A stretch of DNA of 64,000 nt from Puccinellia tenuiflora (GCA_012064385.1 QRDG01000827.1:1-64000), one strand, 5' to 3'. Positions 1 to 10,929 are shown, counted from the stretch's first letter. The notes: generated by a model from the letters alone, not told the origin. Translations and numbers: made by a program.

Positions 1-292
1 TCTGGTTCACCCACGTTTTGACCCCACAAATCAGTGACTCAGTTTGCTTTTCGCTTTTTCGCTGTAACGCCCGCTTCTTTCGCTGCGCGTGGGACGTGGG
101 GTTTATGGACCCGCCTGTCGGTGTTCCTATGCGCGTGTGTGTATGGTGGCTTTCTGTGCCTCTTGTTTCCGCGGCGCCTCAGGTCGGTTTGGTCTCCCGG
201 GGAGGCGCATGTTGGACGCGTGTGGCTGCTTCTCTTTTTTCTTTAGTTCCATTCCAGACTGTCTTGGCTGCTCCCTTCTTCATTGTTCTTCG
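1..292. other. Unrecognised GC-moderate flank
   Basis: The stretch has several overlapping short open frames but none with a recognisable domain. It continues directly, across the Mutator-like insertion at 303-1583, into the sequence after 1594, so it is the left half of one interrupted locus. A host 5' untranslated region or an older transposon is possible; nothing decides between them. Confidence 0.3.
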
Positions 293-302
293 CCTGGTGC
301 TA

Positions 303-845
303 GGCGAAATGGACAAAAATAATCAAAAGAACAAAGAAATTCACAAAATAGACTCTGTCTAAAACTATTTAACGATCTAACCCTTTCGAGTAGCGCCCTA
401 CAACAAGGCGCTATGCTATACAGTATAGCGCCTAGATGCAAGGCGCTACACCGCGACAACGACATGTCTAATTGTTCCGAAGCCAGAGTGAAACAAACAC
501 AACATATTAGCACAGCGGCTGTGACCATGATCTTGTTGCCCCGCAGCCCGAGTTCGAGTCCCTTTGGATGTAAAAATCTCCAATCTTTTTGCTCACTCCT
601 CCGAGCTGACAGGTGGACCCCATCTATGAAAAAAACTTCAAGAATAAATTTCCTCTTTTTCTTTTTGCAGAAAATCACAGAAATATATATCTGTTTTGTA
701 AAATGCATAACTTGCTCGTTTTAAATCCGTTTTGGACAAACTTTACATGTTTTGATATCAGAAAATCCTAAACTTTCTAAATATAATATTTGTGTACTAT
801 TTTGACAAATAAAATTTAAACAAAATTTAAATTGTTGCAATACAA
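303..845 (+). repeat. Left arm of the MULE inverted repeat
   Basis: This arm pairs with 1040-1583 on the other strand with scattered mismatches and small indels. Within it, 391-448 holds two short palindromes built from TAGCGCC and GGCGCTA. Confidence 0.8.
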
Positions 846-1039
846 ATATTTGTGTACAAATATTCTTCTCTTTTTGCAGTGTTGATTTGGTTGTTTTCTA
901 CAGAAATATTTAGTACTGGTTTGTCAACATGCATGATGAATGAGCCCATTAGAAAGATTAATTTATTATCTTCAATTTGATATATTATTTGCAATTTTAT
1001 ATAAGTGGAACAAAAGATATGCAATTTACAAGTTTAGGA

Positions 1040-1583
1040 TTTGTAGTGCAACAATTTAAATGTTGTTCAAATTTTATTTGTCAAAACAATACATAAATAT
1101 TATATTTAGAAATTCTAGGACTTTCTGATATCAAAACATATAAAGTTTGTCCAAAACAGATTTGAAACGAGCAAGTTATGCAATTTACAAAAACATATTA
1201 ATTTCTTTGATTTTCTGCAACAAGAAAAGAATGGGAATTTATTTTTGAACTTTTGTCATGGATGGGGCCCATCTGTCAGCTCGGAGGAGATGGGCAAAAG
1301 ATTTTGAATATTTGCCTCCAGGGAGACTCGAACTCAGGCTGCGGGGCATGGAGACCATGGTGACAACCAGTGGGCTAATGCGGTGTTTTCGTTGATCTAC
1401 GGCTTCGGCCCTATTAGACATTGACGATGTCGTGGTGTAGCGCCTTGGCTCTGGGCGCTATACTGAATAGCATAGCGCCTTTCTGTAGGGCGCTACCCGA
1501 AAAGGTTAGATCGTGAAATAGTTTTAGACAGAGTCTATTTTGTGAATTTCTTTGTTCTTTTGGTTATTTTTGTCCATTTCGCC
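1040..1583 (-). repeat. Right arm of the MULE inverted repeat
   Basis: Reverse complement of 303-845. The matching double palindrome of TAGCGCC and GGCGCTA lies at 1438-1495. The arms diverge inward of about 845 and 1040. Confidence 0.8.
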
Positions 1584-1593
1584 CCTGGTGCTA

Positions 1594-2700
1594 CGCTGTT
1601 GCTACTCTTCAATCTTAGGTTCCGATCCGTGCTCGTTTCTTCCGTGGGATCGTTATGTTCTTCTTCTTATATGCCGCGTTTTTTTCTTTTGCAGGTCTGG
1701 ATCGCTGTTCCGTCGATTTGGAGCTCCCTGGGCGACTTGGATCTGTGCCGGCGGCGGCCGTTTCGACGGCTGCGTTCGCGTTGTGCAGGTTCATTCCGCT
1801 TTTTCTTTTATTTTCTTCCTGTCCTGTCGCCGTATTTATCACTGGGAGATCAATGCCGGTGGCCGCCGCAGTGACGCCCTATGAGGAAACGCTGCTTTTT
1901 GGGGACGATTTGTGTTTGATTTTGGCCTGTTCTTGGTTATTTCCTGTCCCCCGCGACCGATTGTTCTCCTAGCCGCTGTCCTGTCGCCGTATATGTCACC
2001 GGGAGGTCGATGCCGGTGGGCGCCGCCGTGATGCCCTGCGAGGAGGCGCTGCTCTTTGGGGGCGATTTCTGTTTGCTTTTGGGTTGTTCTTGCTTATTTC
2101 CTATAACGTGTGTGCTTTCTCTGCTTTCTTTTTCGGATGGACGCTGATTGCTGAATGTTTTCTTCTTTCCTGCTTTTCTGCTGCTTTGTCTTCTCCTGAG
2201 TGCTGCCTCTGTTGTTTTCGTTATACCATTCTTATCTAATATTGCTCAGAGGGTTCATTGCTGTGGAAATGCTTATATTCACAGCGGCTGCTCAGATGGT
2301 TCATCACATGATGTAAGTTCTTATTTCCTTGATGCATTTTGTATTATATTTTTTATTTATGTCAGTAGCTTGAAAGTTCGAGGCTCCCTTATATTACCAG
2401 CACCAGATAGTACATTAATAAAAGGGCAACCATAATGCATTGGTTTTATGCTTACCGCCATAACCTGATTAAATTTTTAAAGAACAGCTCAATTGGATCA
2501 TTTATTTAATATATAATCAGCTCAACATAAGAACTACTCCAGCCCAGTGCGCTGTAGACATTCTAATTGACAACTACGTACATGTCGCACAATTCAAACT
2601 ATTAGTGAGTTTGCCATTAGTTTTACTTCTTATCATGGACTCTATTTTCTTGCTAGAATGATAACTCAACTTTTGTTAAAGGAACATGATAATGTAATTT
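1594..2700. other. Unrecognised sequence after the MULE
   Basis: Pyrimidine-rich sequence with stretches such as GTTTTTTTCTTTTGCAG that resemble intron ends, followed by AT-rich sequence from about 2140. No homology could be assigned to the open frames. It may be the continuation of the interrupted locus at 1-292. The only clear structure is the tandem duplication at 1824-2102. Confidence 0.3.
1824..2102 (+). repeat. Imperfect tandem duplication, period 157 bp
   Basis: CTGTCGCCGTAT begins at 1824 and at 1981. Each copy runs through GATGCCGGTGG-like and GACGATTTGTGTTTG-like sequence to TTATTTCCT, ending near 1946 and 2102. The copies have diverged by many substitutions, so the duplication is old. 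Confidence 0.7.
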
Positions 2701-2736
2701 CTTTTTTTTGCGAATAGAACTTGTATTACTCAAAAA

Positions 2737-3716
2737 TCAGGGATTACAATCTCTATGGCAAATAGTAGCTAGACCTTCTGGACCAGAGGAATGCCACACT
2801 GCCGTACATGAATGAATTCTAGCATAATTAGCCATGAAATGACTGCTATTGTTCTGGCTTCTTTTAACATGAGTAATACAAGTATCACGGACATGTAGCA
2901 AGGTCTTTATTTCTTCAACCATGGAAGCGTAGACTGAGCGATCTAAAGCTTCATTCTTTAAGCTCTTCACTATCTCCAAACAATCAGTTTCAATGATCAG
3001 CGGAGTGCTGCACCATTGTAACGCCAAGGATAAACCATCTAAAACTGCACTTAGCTCTGCTCCGAGTGCATCTGTGCAGTACAATAGTTGTCGACATGCT
3101 GATATTATAATTTCACCTTTGTAATCCCGTAGAACCATACCAGCACCTGCTCTGCCATCAACATCGAGGGAACCATCCGTATTTAGCTTACACCAGCCAA
3201 TGGGGGGTGGTGTCCAGTGAAGGATTGGTACATTCATATGTTCACTGAATTTATGAAACTTCATATCCTCCTTATCAAGAATAAATTTACCTTTGACAAT
3301 ATCTTCACTCGGATGATATTTTATCTGAATAAGCGAATCAATATAGCTATGAAGGAAGCGACGAGAGGCTTCCACTGGCGGGGGTTGCTTATCATGAACC
3401 ACTTCATTTCGAACATGCCAAATTCTCCATAAGGTCATAAGAACCATACAAATTCTGTTCTTTGATAACCCGCTTAGTACATTGAGCAACCAATCTGCCC
3501 CGGTATTCTGAATGGACTCTAGGTCTGGTAGCTGCCATGACTCAGCCATATGTATCCATAATTGCTTTCCTAATGGGCAGCGAAAGAAAGGGTGGAAATT
3601 ATCCTCTGCCTCAAGTCCACATAAGGGGCACTGATCTGATAATTCAAGGGTACGTATATTTTTATTCCGCCAAGTGGGGAGTGAATTTATGGCAAGCCGC
3701 CAAGCAAAATGCTGAA
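2737..3716 (-). pseudogene. LINE ORF2 C-terminus: zf-RVT and RNase H
   Basis: The part from 3549 down reads as a 270-residue frame. KLNTDGS, GAGMVLRDYKGE, AELSAVLDGLSLAL, IIETDC and HVKRSQNNSSHFMAN are the conserved steps of the RVT_3 (RNase H) domain of plant LINEs. Asp in NTDGS, Glu in AELSAV and Asp in ETDC are plausible metal-binding residues. The same frame extends upstream to about 3716 and carries the zf-RVT motif with CPLCG and HPFFRCP. In an intact element RNase H removes the RNA template after reverse transcription. Detached from the reverse transcriptase, it is non-functional here. Confidence 0.8.
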
Positions 3717-3719
3717 TTT

Positions 3720-4523
3720 TGGTGGAGCATCACTCTTCCAAATAAGGTCCCAACTTGTCCTTCTACCATCAGGAGCCGAACTAGTTGACTGTGTCGAAGA
3801 ACGCCATGTTTCTTCCATGGCAAGTCCATATGCACTTCGAACTGTGAAAAGACCATGCTTCTCTGGAGCCCAAGCTAGATGATCCGCTACTAGTCTTGGA
3901 GAGGGTTTCACCCTCAAGATCTCGACCACATCCAATGGCAAAAAATATTGATTCAACAAATCCGTTCTCCAAGCACCAAATTGGTCAATTAACTCTGAAA
4001 CAAAGCGAAGTCTACATCTCTTCTTTTCGGAGACAGGCTTATAGGATACAGGCCTAGGGATCCAAGGATCTCTCCATATTCTGATGCTCTGGCCGTTTCC
4101 TACGCGCCATATTAAACCCTTCTTAAGCAACTCTAATCCATAAGAAATTGCTGTCCATGTGGAAGAAGCATTACCACTGAAAACTGTATCTTCTAATCTC
4201 CCATTTGGATAATATTTTGCCTTTAAAACCCTGGCACATAGACTTTTTGGCTTGATGAGTAGTCTCCAGGCTTGCCTAGCAAGTAGCGCTTGATTGAAAA
4301 CCCGAAAATCTCGAAAGCCAAGTCCACCTTGCTTAACTTTAAAAATAAGACGTTTGTTGACTTCTCTTTGGTTGGCAATGGAGGTGCCACTTTTGGCCGT
4401 AATGGACGCGAGAGGATGGTGAGCTACATTCAGTAAGTCGGTGGAGGGGATGGGGAGGCTCTGATTGTGGTCAAGGCCAAATTCAGATAATGGAGCCTCA
4501 TTGCTCTTCCAGCTTTTTGACAA
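3720..4523 (-). pseudogene. LINE ORF2 fragment between RT and zf-RVT
   Basis: The frame contains KQGGLGFRDF, FNQALLARQAWRLL, KAKYYPNG and WRVGNGQSIRIWRDPWIP, the conserved stretch downstream of reverse transcriptase in plant L1 elements. It loses frame near 3718: one A appears to be missing in a run of A, so the reading passes into a spurious end while the zf-RVT sequence continues in another frame. Residues 1-60 of the open frame do not look like LINE protein, so the truncation point may lie nearer 4343. Confidence 0.7.
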
Positions 4524-4638
4524 GTTAAATTCCTTGGTCTGTCAACCAGAAAAATATCGAATGAACTTCGATTAAATTCAAGTATGCTGCCCTAGAGACG
4601 TGTAACCAGTTTCTGTGATATGCAAGGGTAACAACATT

Positions 4639-4784
4639 ACTGTGGAATGTACTCAGATTTCGGCAACATGATTGAGTTCAGCAAACCTCTAGGCTAGCTG
4701 ATTGCAATTCTACTGTGGAATGTACTCAGATTTCAGCAACATGATTGAGTTCAGCAAACCTCTAGGCTAGCTGATTGCAATTCT
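4639..4784 (+). repeat. Recent 73-bp tandem duplication
   Basis: Units 4639-4711 and 4712-4784 differ at a single position (CGGCAAC versus CAGCAAC). The near identity points to a recent slippage or gap-repair event. Confidence 0.95.
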
Positions 4785-6090
4785 GTTTTTGATTGATACT
4801 TACACATGCCCATGATCAGAAATAACTTATGCCTAAGTGAGACTAGGTGGAACGAATTTAGGAATTAAATGATCAACTTAGTGGTCCCATTATGTTACCA
4901 TTAAAATTTTGTAGTATGACTAAATAAGCATCCAGTACAGTTGAAAGAAAAAAAAGCATCCAGTGCGCACTCCAGAACCTAAACAAACCAAATGTTTCAG
5001 TTTTACTCCACTGCTTTCGGACAATGATGTTCATAACTAGATTTTCATAACTATCATTAGTAGCTCCAGAATTCCAATGAGTAGTGTAGTTGCCCAGTGA
5101 ACTGTCCAGTAGGATACATTTGCACATATACTTCACAGGAATTCTTTAGATTTGCTATTTCCTTGAATTCCTTATCTATTTGTAATCTCTTGCTATCTTT
5201 TATGATTCATAAGAAAGAACAACTCAGTATGTCCGTTTCGTGAGAGTTCTACAAATTCTATCACTATCTTAGTGCTTCATGTTAAGCAAAAGCAGCCTTT
5301 TGTTTTCCTTGTTAAATATACAAGATGAATGTGCCCTTTTGGCTATCTTCTTTTTCTCATCTAGACCTAACCATATCAGATTTGTTAGACATGGAGAACG
5401 CCAGGTTTGGCCTTATATCTTCACCATTCTATCCATTATTTATAAGCTTTCACAAAAAAACATATTATTGTAACTCGAATGACCATACACAGCTAAACTA
5501 TGAATTCTCAGACCTTCTTTACTGCTTATTTGTTTACCAATACATCTAGATCTGGTAAGATTTTGTCATTTCAACCAAATGTAGGAACTGTACTATTTTT
5601 TCGTTCGGGATTAAGAAAAAACATGCAAATGATGTTGTTAGGTCTTTCTTACACCTATGTTAAATGCTTGGAAGCAGCAAAAGAACATGATGTTGTTATC
5701 AAAGAACACGATGTTGTTATCAATGAACAAGTCTGCAATATGATTTTACTTTTCCTTACATGTACAGATGTTGTGAACTTTAGAGCCCTACACTAAAGGA
5801 AATTTAGAGTTTCAGTTGCAATGTGCCTTCTTTTCATGTCCACGATTTATGTAATTGCTTGATACCTATAAATAGGAATTTTCTTTTCTTTTATTTCTGT
5901 TGCATATGGATGGGACTGCCAGAATAAGTGCTTATTGTTTAGTAGTACTAATTAACACGCCCAAGCTGGCTGTAGAAAACAGAAAGTCCAGGCTCGACCT
6001 ATATACATAAAAAATCACGGTGATGCAAATGAACAATGGGCGCAGCAAAGCGCGCCTAATCCTTCTAGTACATGTTAGGTGGTGTAATTT
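4785..6090. other. AT-rich sequence without recognisable genes
   Basis: Short open frames only, none with a recognised motif. A perfect-register 21-bp duplication with one mismatch occurs at 5680-5700 and 5701-5721 (AAAGAACATGATG and AAAGAACACGATG). The sequence could be intronic or intergenic. Confidence 0.4.
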
Positions 6091-6730
6091 ACAACGTGGT
6101 GTTTGGTAGGTCGTATGAGTTGAGCTGGGCTCAGTTGAAGGTTGTGTTTGGTGTCCCGTATGAGATGAGATAGGCCAGATATTATTAAACAGCAACCAGG
6201 TCCCTGGATCAAAATATAAAAAGCAATCAAGTCCCTGTTTATACAAAACAAAAAGCAATCAAGTCCTGGCTCGGTGGTCTATCTCTCCGGCGTGGTCTCT
6301 CTCGCCGGCGTGGTTGCTCTCTCGCCGGTGTGGCAGCTCCCACCGACGTGGTTGCTCGGTGGTCGAGAGGAGCCGCCGCCGTGGGCCTCCCGCTCCCCCT
6401 TGACGCGCTGGGACGCCGCCGCCATGAGGACAAGCTCCTACTTCACGTGGTGGACGAGGAAGGCCACATCCTGCTCTGCCACGGCGACGAGGAAGGACGC
6501 GCGGAGCTCCTCCTCCTGCTCTGGAGCTCCTCCTCGACGCGCGCTGCCTCCTGCTAGATGGGGAGTGGGAGGAGGCGTCCGCGCGCTGGACGGAAGGACT
6601 GGGAGGAGGCGTCGGTGGAGCTCCAGATCGAGCGGCAGCGGTGGGCTCTGGCGGCGGCGGTGGGCTCGCGCGGCGGCGCCAGGCGGCGGTGAGCTCGCGC
6701 GGCGGCGCCAGGCGGTGGTGAGCTCGGGAG

Positions 6731-7688
6731 TAGGGCTGGAATTTAAACTCGAAAACTCGCGAGTTAAATGAGCGAGTCGCAACTCGACTCGACTCAACTC
6801 GACTCGCAAGTTAAACGAGCCGAGCCGAGCTTCTCAATTTTATACTAAACGAGTTCGAGCTAAACGAGCCGAGCTAGCGAGTACTCGTTTAGCTCGTTTA
6901 GCTCGCTCAAAATATAGAAACTCTGTTTTTTTTTGCTTGTCTCTAAACTAGCCCAAGTGGCCCAACTAGCCCAACTAGCCCAACTAGCCCAACTGCACCA
7001 GGAACCATTAGGGCTAGCCCCGATTCGAGCGAGTGAGGAGACTGCCACACGACCGACCGACCGATCCCGATGGCCGTCGTCGTCGACGGCGCCGAGCTGA
7101 TCTCCGCCCACCTCCGCCCGCGCGACCTCCTCGCGCTCTCTGCCGCCTCGCGCCGCCGACAAGCCGTGGCTCGCCCAGTGCCGCCGCCTCTTCCCCTCCT
7201 CCCCGTCTCACCTCCTCGCCTGGCGCGCTGCCGCAGGGGGATCCTCCCTCGCGCAGACGCCCGCGGCCGCCCCGCGCTCCTCTTCCTCCACGGCCACCAG
7301 CCCACCACCCGGGCTCCCTCTTCCCCGGCCTCCTCGCCGCCCTCAACCCCCACGCCAACACGCTCCTCCTCGAGGCCCACGCGCCCGACCCCTCCTCCTC
7401 GCCTTCCCCGCAGACAGGAGAGGCGGCGCACCGACGCCCTCGTCCCCATCCCTGCCGCCCGTCGCCCGCCGGGCGTCCCTGCCGCCTGCTGCCCGCCGCT
7501 CGCGCCGCCTGTGCCCGTCCCTGTTTTTACCGAGCTACTCGCGAGTAGCTCGCGAGCTTCACCGAGTCGAGTCGAGCTCAACTTCTGGGCTCGACTGCTA
7601 AACGAGCCGAGCTGAGCTTGCTCGTTTGTTCAGCGAGTTTGAGCGAGTCGAGCCGAGCCGGCTCGGCTCGGCTCGAATTCCAGCCCTA
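6731..7688. mobile_element. Non-autonomous hAT element carrying gene sequence
   Basis: The element starts TAGGGCTGGAATTT at 6731 and ends with the inverse, AATTCCAGCCCTA, at 7688. CTCGGGAG flanks it at 6723-6730 and 7689-7696, a perfect 8-bp target duplication typical of hAT. Both subterminal regions are packed with GAGC and CGAG motifs (CGAGCCGAGCCGAGC-like), probable transposase binding repeats. No hAT transposase is encoded. The interior (about 6940-7510) is GC-rich, gene-like and different in composition from the ends. Confidence 0.9.
7070..7510 (+). pseudogene. F-box-like gene fragment inside the hAT
   Basis: The frame opens with MAVVVDGAELISAHLRPRDL followed by LALSAASR. A hydrophobic stretch with ISxxLxPRDLLxLSAxSR is the usual look of the second half of an F-box, the motif that binds SKP1 in SCF ubiquitin ligases. 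After about residue 27 the frame becomes low-complexity Pro/Ser/Arg sequence; another frame reads more like protein (WLAQCRRLFP), so a frameshift near 7160 is likely. CCCAACTAG is repeated four times just upstream at about 6960-6995. I infer a captured 5' gene fragment, not a working gene. Confidence 0.5.
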
Positions 7689-8078
7689 CTCGGGAGGCGT
7701 GGGCTCGGTCAGGGTCGGCAGCTCCGCATGGGGCACGCGCGGGGGGCCAATGAACAGTACGCAGCCCGGGGTGGACGACCGCGTGCGTTTCGCGTACACG
7801 AACAGTGTTTTGCGGGGATGAGGTGAGCCTGGGCGAGGTGAGAAGCTCGATTCGAGCTTCCCAACCCGGCACTGCCCAGAGGCGTTTTCCGCATGAGGTC
7901 GGCACTGCCGAGACGGCCCGACCCAAGCTACCAAACAACAAATACGTAGCTCAGCTAAGTTGAGGTGAGAATCTGCGGGTTCGTTCGGTCTACCAAACAC
8001 ACCCTGAGGGACTCGTGTGTGTGGCGGCGTGGGCTGGGGATTAGTTAGGACCTAGGGTTTCTATTTAGCCAATGATAG

Positions 8079-8275
8079 GTGGGGTCCACCTGCCACAGCC
8101 GGGTCTGTGGGTTAAAGGGTACGGGTTTGGCGCACCTATACCCGCCTCCGCTAGACCAGATGGGTTTTGTTTTTCTCCGATAAGCAGACCCGCGGTTTTT
8201 TTTAAACCAAACCCTCCCCATTTAACGCGGATACCCATCGGGTTAGTGGGTTTCGGGTACCCATTGCCATCCGTA
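8079..8275. mobile_element. Remnant of a hAT-like element (one end)
   Basis: Read on the minus strand the right edge is TACGGATGGCAATGGGTACC, close to the TAGGGATGGCAATGGG terminus seen in many grass hAT elements, and repeated GGGTACCC and CCCGCGGG words follow. The matching left end is not present, so the element is truncated. Confidence 0.35.
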
Positions 8276-8448
8276 GTGGCAAGTCGGCCTTTCATTTTCG
8301 ACCCGACGCATAAGATTGAACCAAAATTTGTATTCGAAATTCAAATATTTAATACAGTAGAATATTGAAAAAAGTCGAGTCAGTAGTATATAGTAGGTTG
8401 TGTATTTTAACTTTCGCTTCATTTGGATAATTGGTTTATCATTAAATA

Positions 8449-8627
8449 GCATCGGATAATCCATAGTAAAAGCATCTCAATAAAACACACATAGCAAGCA
8501 TAGGTTGGATATTTTTATGTAATTCTGAAATTCTATCCCAAGCATTTTTGAAATTCTCTGCACCCCTTTGTTTAAAGGTGAAAAATTCAGTCAAGAGAGG
8601 CATATCAAGAGTGGTAAAGCTAGACAT
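8449..8627 (-). pseudogene. Gypsy gag N-terminal fragment
   Basis: The frame starts with MSSFTTL and includes GAENFKNAWDRISELHKNIQ and VLLRCFYYGL, which match the start of the gag core of Triticeae Gypsy elements. About 60 residues remain before the sequence breaks off. Gag would form the virus-like particle; this remnant cannot. Confidence 0.65.
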
Positions 8628-8789
8628 AATGATAAAGCAAAATAACAAGATAGGAATAAAGACTACACTAATTTTTTTGGGTTTTAAAATTTTGACAGGA
8701 AAATAAACTAAACGAGATATAAAGCAAGCAAGACAAAAACAAAGTAAAGAGATTGAGAGTATGAGACTCCCCTTGCTGTAGCTCCAAAG

Positions 8790-8807
8790 TCCCCGGCAAC
8801 GGTGCCA
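8790..8807 (-). other. Primer-binding site, tRNA-Asp type
   Basis: The minus strand reads TGGCACCGTTGCCGGGGA. Apart from one base this complements the 3' end of plant tRNA-Asp (TCCCCGGCAACGGCGCCA), which would prime minus-strand DNA synthesis. Confidence 0.85.
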
Positions 8808-8813
8808 GAAAAC

Positions 8814-10417
8814 TGCTTGATGGTGGATATTGATAAGTTTGGTGGTGCCCCAAGCGAATACGGAATTGTAGATAGTAGCAGTTTTCGCTCGTTTAACGAA
8901 CCGAGGTTTATCGAACCAGTAGGACTTTGAAATCAACAACGAGGTGAATGTTGAAAATCTCTACCGCTTAACCTTCAACAGACGTGGACTTGCACACACT
9001 CAACCAAAATACTTTGCCCCCAACGGCGGAAAGATTGTCAACCTTTCCGGTCTCGCAGAAAACAAAGCGGTTAATTGTATGATGAAATAGATAAAATATG
9101 AAAAGTGACCAGAGAAATAATGATCATTAAAAGCAAGTAAATGAGGTTGAAAACAATGTAAAAAGATGGACCGGGGGCCATGGGTTCACTAGTGGAGTCT
9201 CTCAAGTAAATAAAATATGCATGTGATGGGTGAACGAATTACAGCTGGGCAATTGACAAGATCGTGACACAAAGCCAATTTAGCTATGACAAAAAGGACA
9301 TGATAATATTTATAGAGGCATCACGACAAGGAACAAAGACTGTTGAGTCCAACTGCGTCTTTGTGTAAAAAGTCCACCATGGGATTGCTATCCAGCCTGT
9401 CACCCAACGGTATTAAGTTGCAAGCAACAGACAATTGCATTAAGTAAAGTGCATGAAGTAAGCAATACTAATATCAAAATAGACATTAACACCATTGTTT
9501 TACCCTTAGTAGCAACAGCACACCCTCGCACTTAGACGTTTCTGTCACTCGTGCTCAGGAACAAAAGGGGGCATGAACCCACTATCTAGCATAAATACCC
9601 TCTCTTGGAGATACACACAATCACTTGGCCAAAGTAACTACGCACATCGGAGAGCATGCAAGAACATAAATTACTCATATAAGAATCATGCACAATCTGA
9701 ACATAACTTCATAATCCATCGGATCCCAGCAAACACATCACATAGCATTACAATAATCGATCTTGATCATGTTAGACATCTCACAAGATCATAAGACATG
9801 AAGCACAAGAGAGAGACTACCAACTAGCTACTGCCATGGACCCGTAGTCCAAGGTGAGACTACTCACAAATCATCTCGGAGGAAGGCATGGCGATAAAGA
9901 GCCCTCCGGGATCAATCTCCACTCCAGCAGAGTGCCGGGATCAGCTTCAGATTGGACCCCGAACTAGGGTTTTCGGTGACGGCGCATCGGGGTCGAGTTT
10001 CTGGAAAATAATGGCCGCCTTGACGTTTTTAGGTTTAATGTGAATTTATAGGCGTCGAAGGGGGCCGAGGAGGTGCCCCACGGGCAGGGGCGGGCCCCAC
10101 CCGCGGGTCCACCTAGGGCCGCGGCAGGGGGCCGCATGCGCCCTGTGGGTCGCCTCCGAGGCTGCCCTTCGGACTCCGTCTTCGTCTTGGCGTAAAAATA
10201 ATCCCCATAAATTTTGGTCCAATTCCGAGAATATTTTCAGAAGTAAATTTCTGAAACAAAAAGACAGCAGAAACAGGAAACTGGCGCTTGGCATCTTGTC
10301 AATAGGTTAGTCCGACAAAATGCACAAAAATGATATAAATGACAGTAAAAACATGTGAAAATATCACAAAACTAGCATGCATCACTCAAAAATTATAGAT
10401 ACGTCGGAGACGTATCA
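8814..10417 (-). repeat. Gypsy 5' LTR (1604 bp)
   Basis: On the minus strand it begins TGATACGTCTCCGACGTATC, a start shared by several Triticeae Gypsy families, and ends CATCAAGCA a few bases before the PBS. It contains no coding frame of note. Confidence 0.75.
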
Positions 10418-10467
10418 GCCGCGTCGTCCCCGGCTCCGGATCTCTTCCGGCTAGGCCTCACCGGCAT

Positions 10468-10929
10468 TGTCGATGGTTTAGATCAACGGTGAAGATATGG
10501 GACTATGTACGTGCGAGCAGCGTCGATGTGGGTTAGTAGGCGAACGACACGGGAGACAAGATTTATATAGCTTCGGGACCCGGGAAACATCATCCGGTAA
10601 TATCCCTACGTGCTGTTTGTGGCTAGGTTGTATTCCTCATGGTGGAAGTCGCCGTATTATGGGACGACTCCTCTGTTGGACTTGTCTAATCTATCGGGCT
10701 CTGTCCCGTCTGTCTTGGTCCTCTTCTCTTGGTGCGCCTTGCCCCTCCTTATAAAGGTGGAGGAGGCCGGTTTACATGTCGAGTCCTAGTTGGATACAAA
10801 CTATTCTTTTATTACAAGTTGGCAAGGTGAGTCCTTGTCCTAATCTGACTGTGGAGTCGGCCTGCTGGGCCAACCCTGATGGGCCACGTTAATCCTCCTT
10901 GCGGGTACCCGTGTCCCATATCCACGACA
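10468..10929 (-). repeat. 3' LTR of the coding-free Gypsy-type element
   Basis: On the minus strand it starts TGTCGTGGATATGGGACACG and ends CATCGACA. A TTATAAAGG box near 10750 could hold the promoter. Confidence 0.8.

Larger units (their letters stand above)
303..1583. mobile_element. MULE-type inverted-repeat element, non-autonomous
   Basis: The ends are GGCGAAATGGAC at 303 and its exact reverse complement finishing at 1583. Immediately outside, CCTGGTGCTA occurs at 293-302 and again at 1584-1593, a perfect 10-bp target duplication. Each terminal inverted repeat is about 540 bp, so nearly the whole 1281-bp element folds back on itself around a spacer of roughly 200 bp. Long terminal repeats with 9-11 bp duplications are the signature of Mutator-like elements. 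No transposase frame is present; small frames inside the arms are not coding. It must be mobilised in trans. Confidence 0.85.
2701..4523 (-). mobile_element. 5'-truncated L1-type LINE
   Basis: The minus strand holds the C-terminal half of a plant LINE ORF2: the region after reverse transcriptase, a Cys/His zf-RVT region and an RNase H domain. A run of eight T at about 2702-2709 on the plus strand is the expected poly(A) tail at the 3' end. Endonuclease and reverse transcriptase are absent, as is usual for incomplete reverse transcription of LINEs. LINE-like sequence is convincing from about 4343 downwards; 4343-4523 is open but less clear. No target duplication was found. Confidence 0.75.
6096..8004. 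mobile_element. Possible outer non-autonomous DNA transposon
   Basis: GTGTTTGGTAG-like sequence occurs at the left edge (6096-6109) and inverted at the right edge (7991-8004, CTACCAAACACACCC). A second TGTTTGGT unit follows on each side (about 6144 and 7930), a layout of subterminal repeats common in grass DNA transposons. No convincing target duplication was found. GC-rich sequence in between may be captured gene material. The hAT element at 6731-7688 sits inside it. Confidence 0.3.
8449..10417 (-). mobile_element. 5' half of a Gypsy LTR retrotransposon
   Basis: In minus orientation the order is 5' LTR (10417 to 8814), a tRNA-Asp PBS (8807 to 8790), a leader and the beginning of gag (8627 to 8449). 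Everything downstream is missing; the element stops abruptly near 8449 where unrelated sequence begins. The LTR resembles the solo LTR at 37603-39107 in several blocks, so the two belong to related families. Confidence 0.8.

Noticed and set aside
391..448. Evenly spaced TAGCGCC/GGCGCTA palindromes as a possible CRISPR-like array
   Set aside because: The units are inverted pairs within a MULE arm, only two per arm, in a plant nuclear context; there are no repeat-spacer units or cas genes.
6860..7581. Long minus-strand open frames rich in Gly, Arg and Ala opposite the F-box-like fragment
   Set aside because: They are the expected by-product of very GC-rich sequence and show no conserved motif; the plus strand has the more protein-like reading.
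8442..8939. 165-residue minus-strand frame as one protein with membrane helices
   Set aside because: Its first 104 residues run through the LTR end, PBS and leader of the Gypsy element; only the last 60 or so residues are gag.
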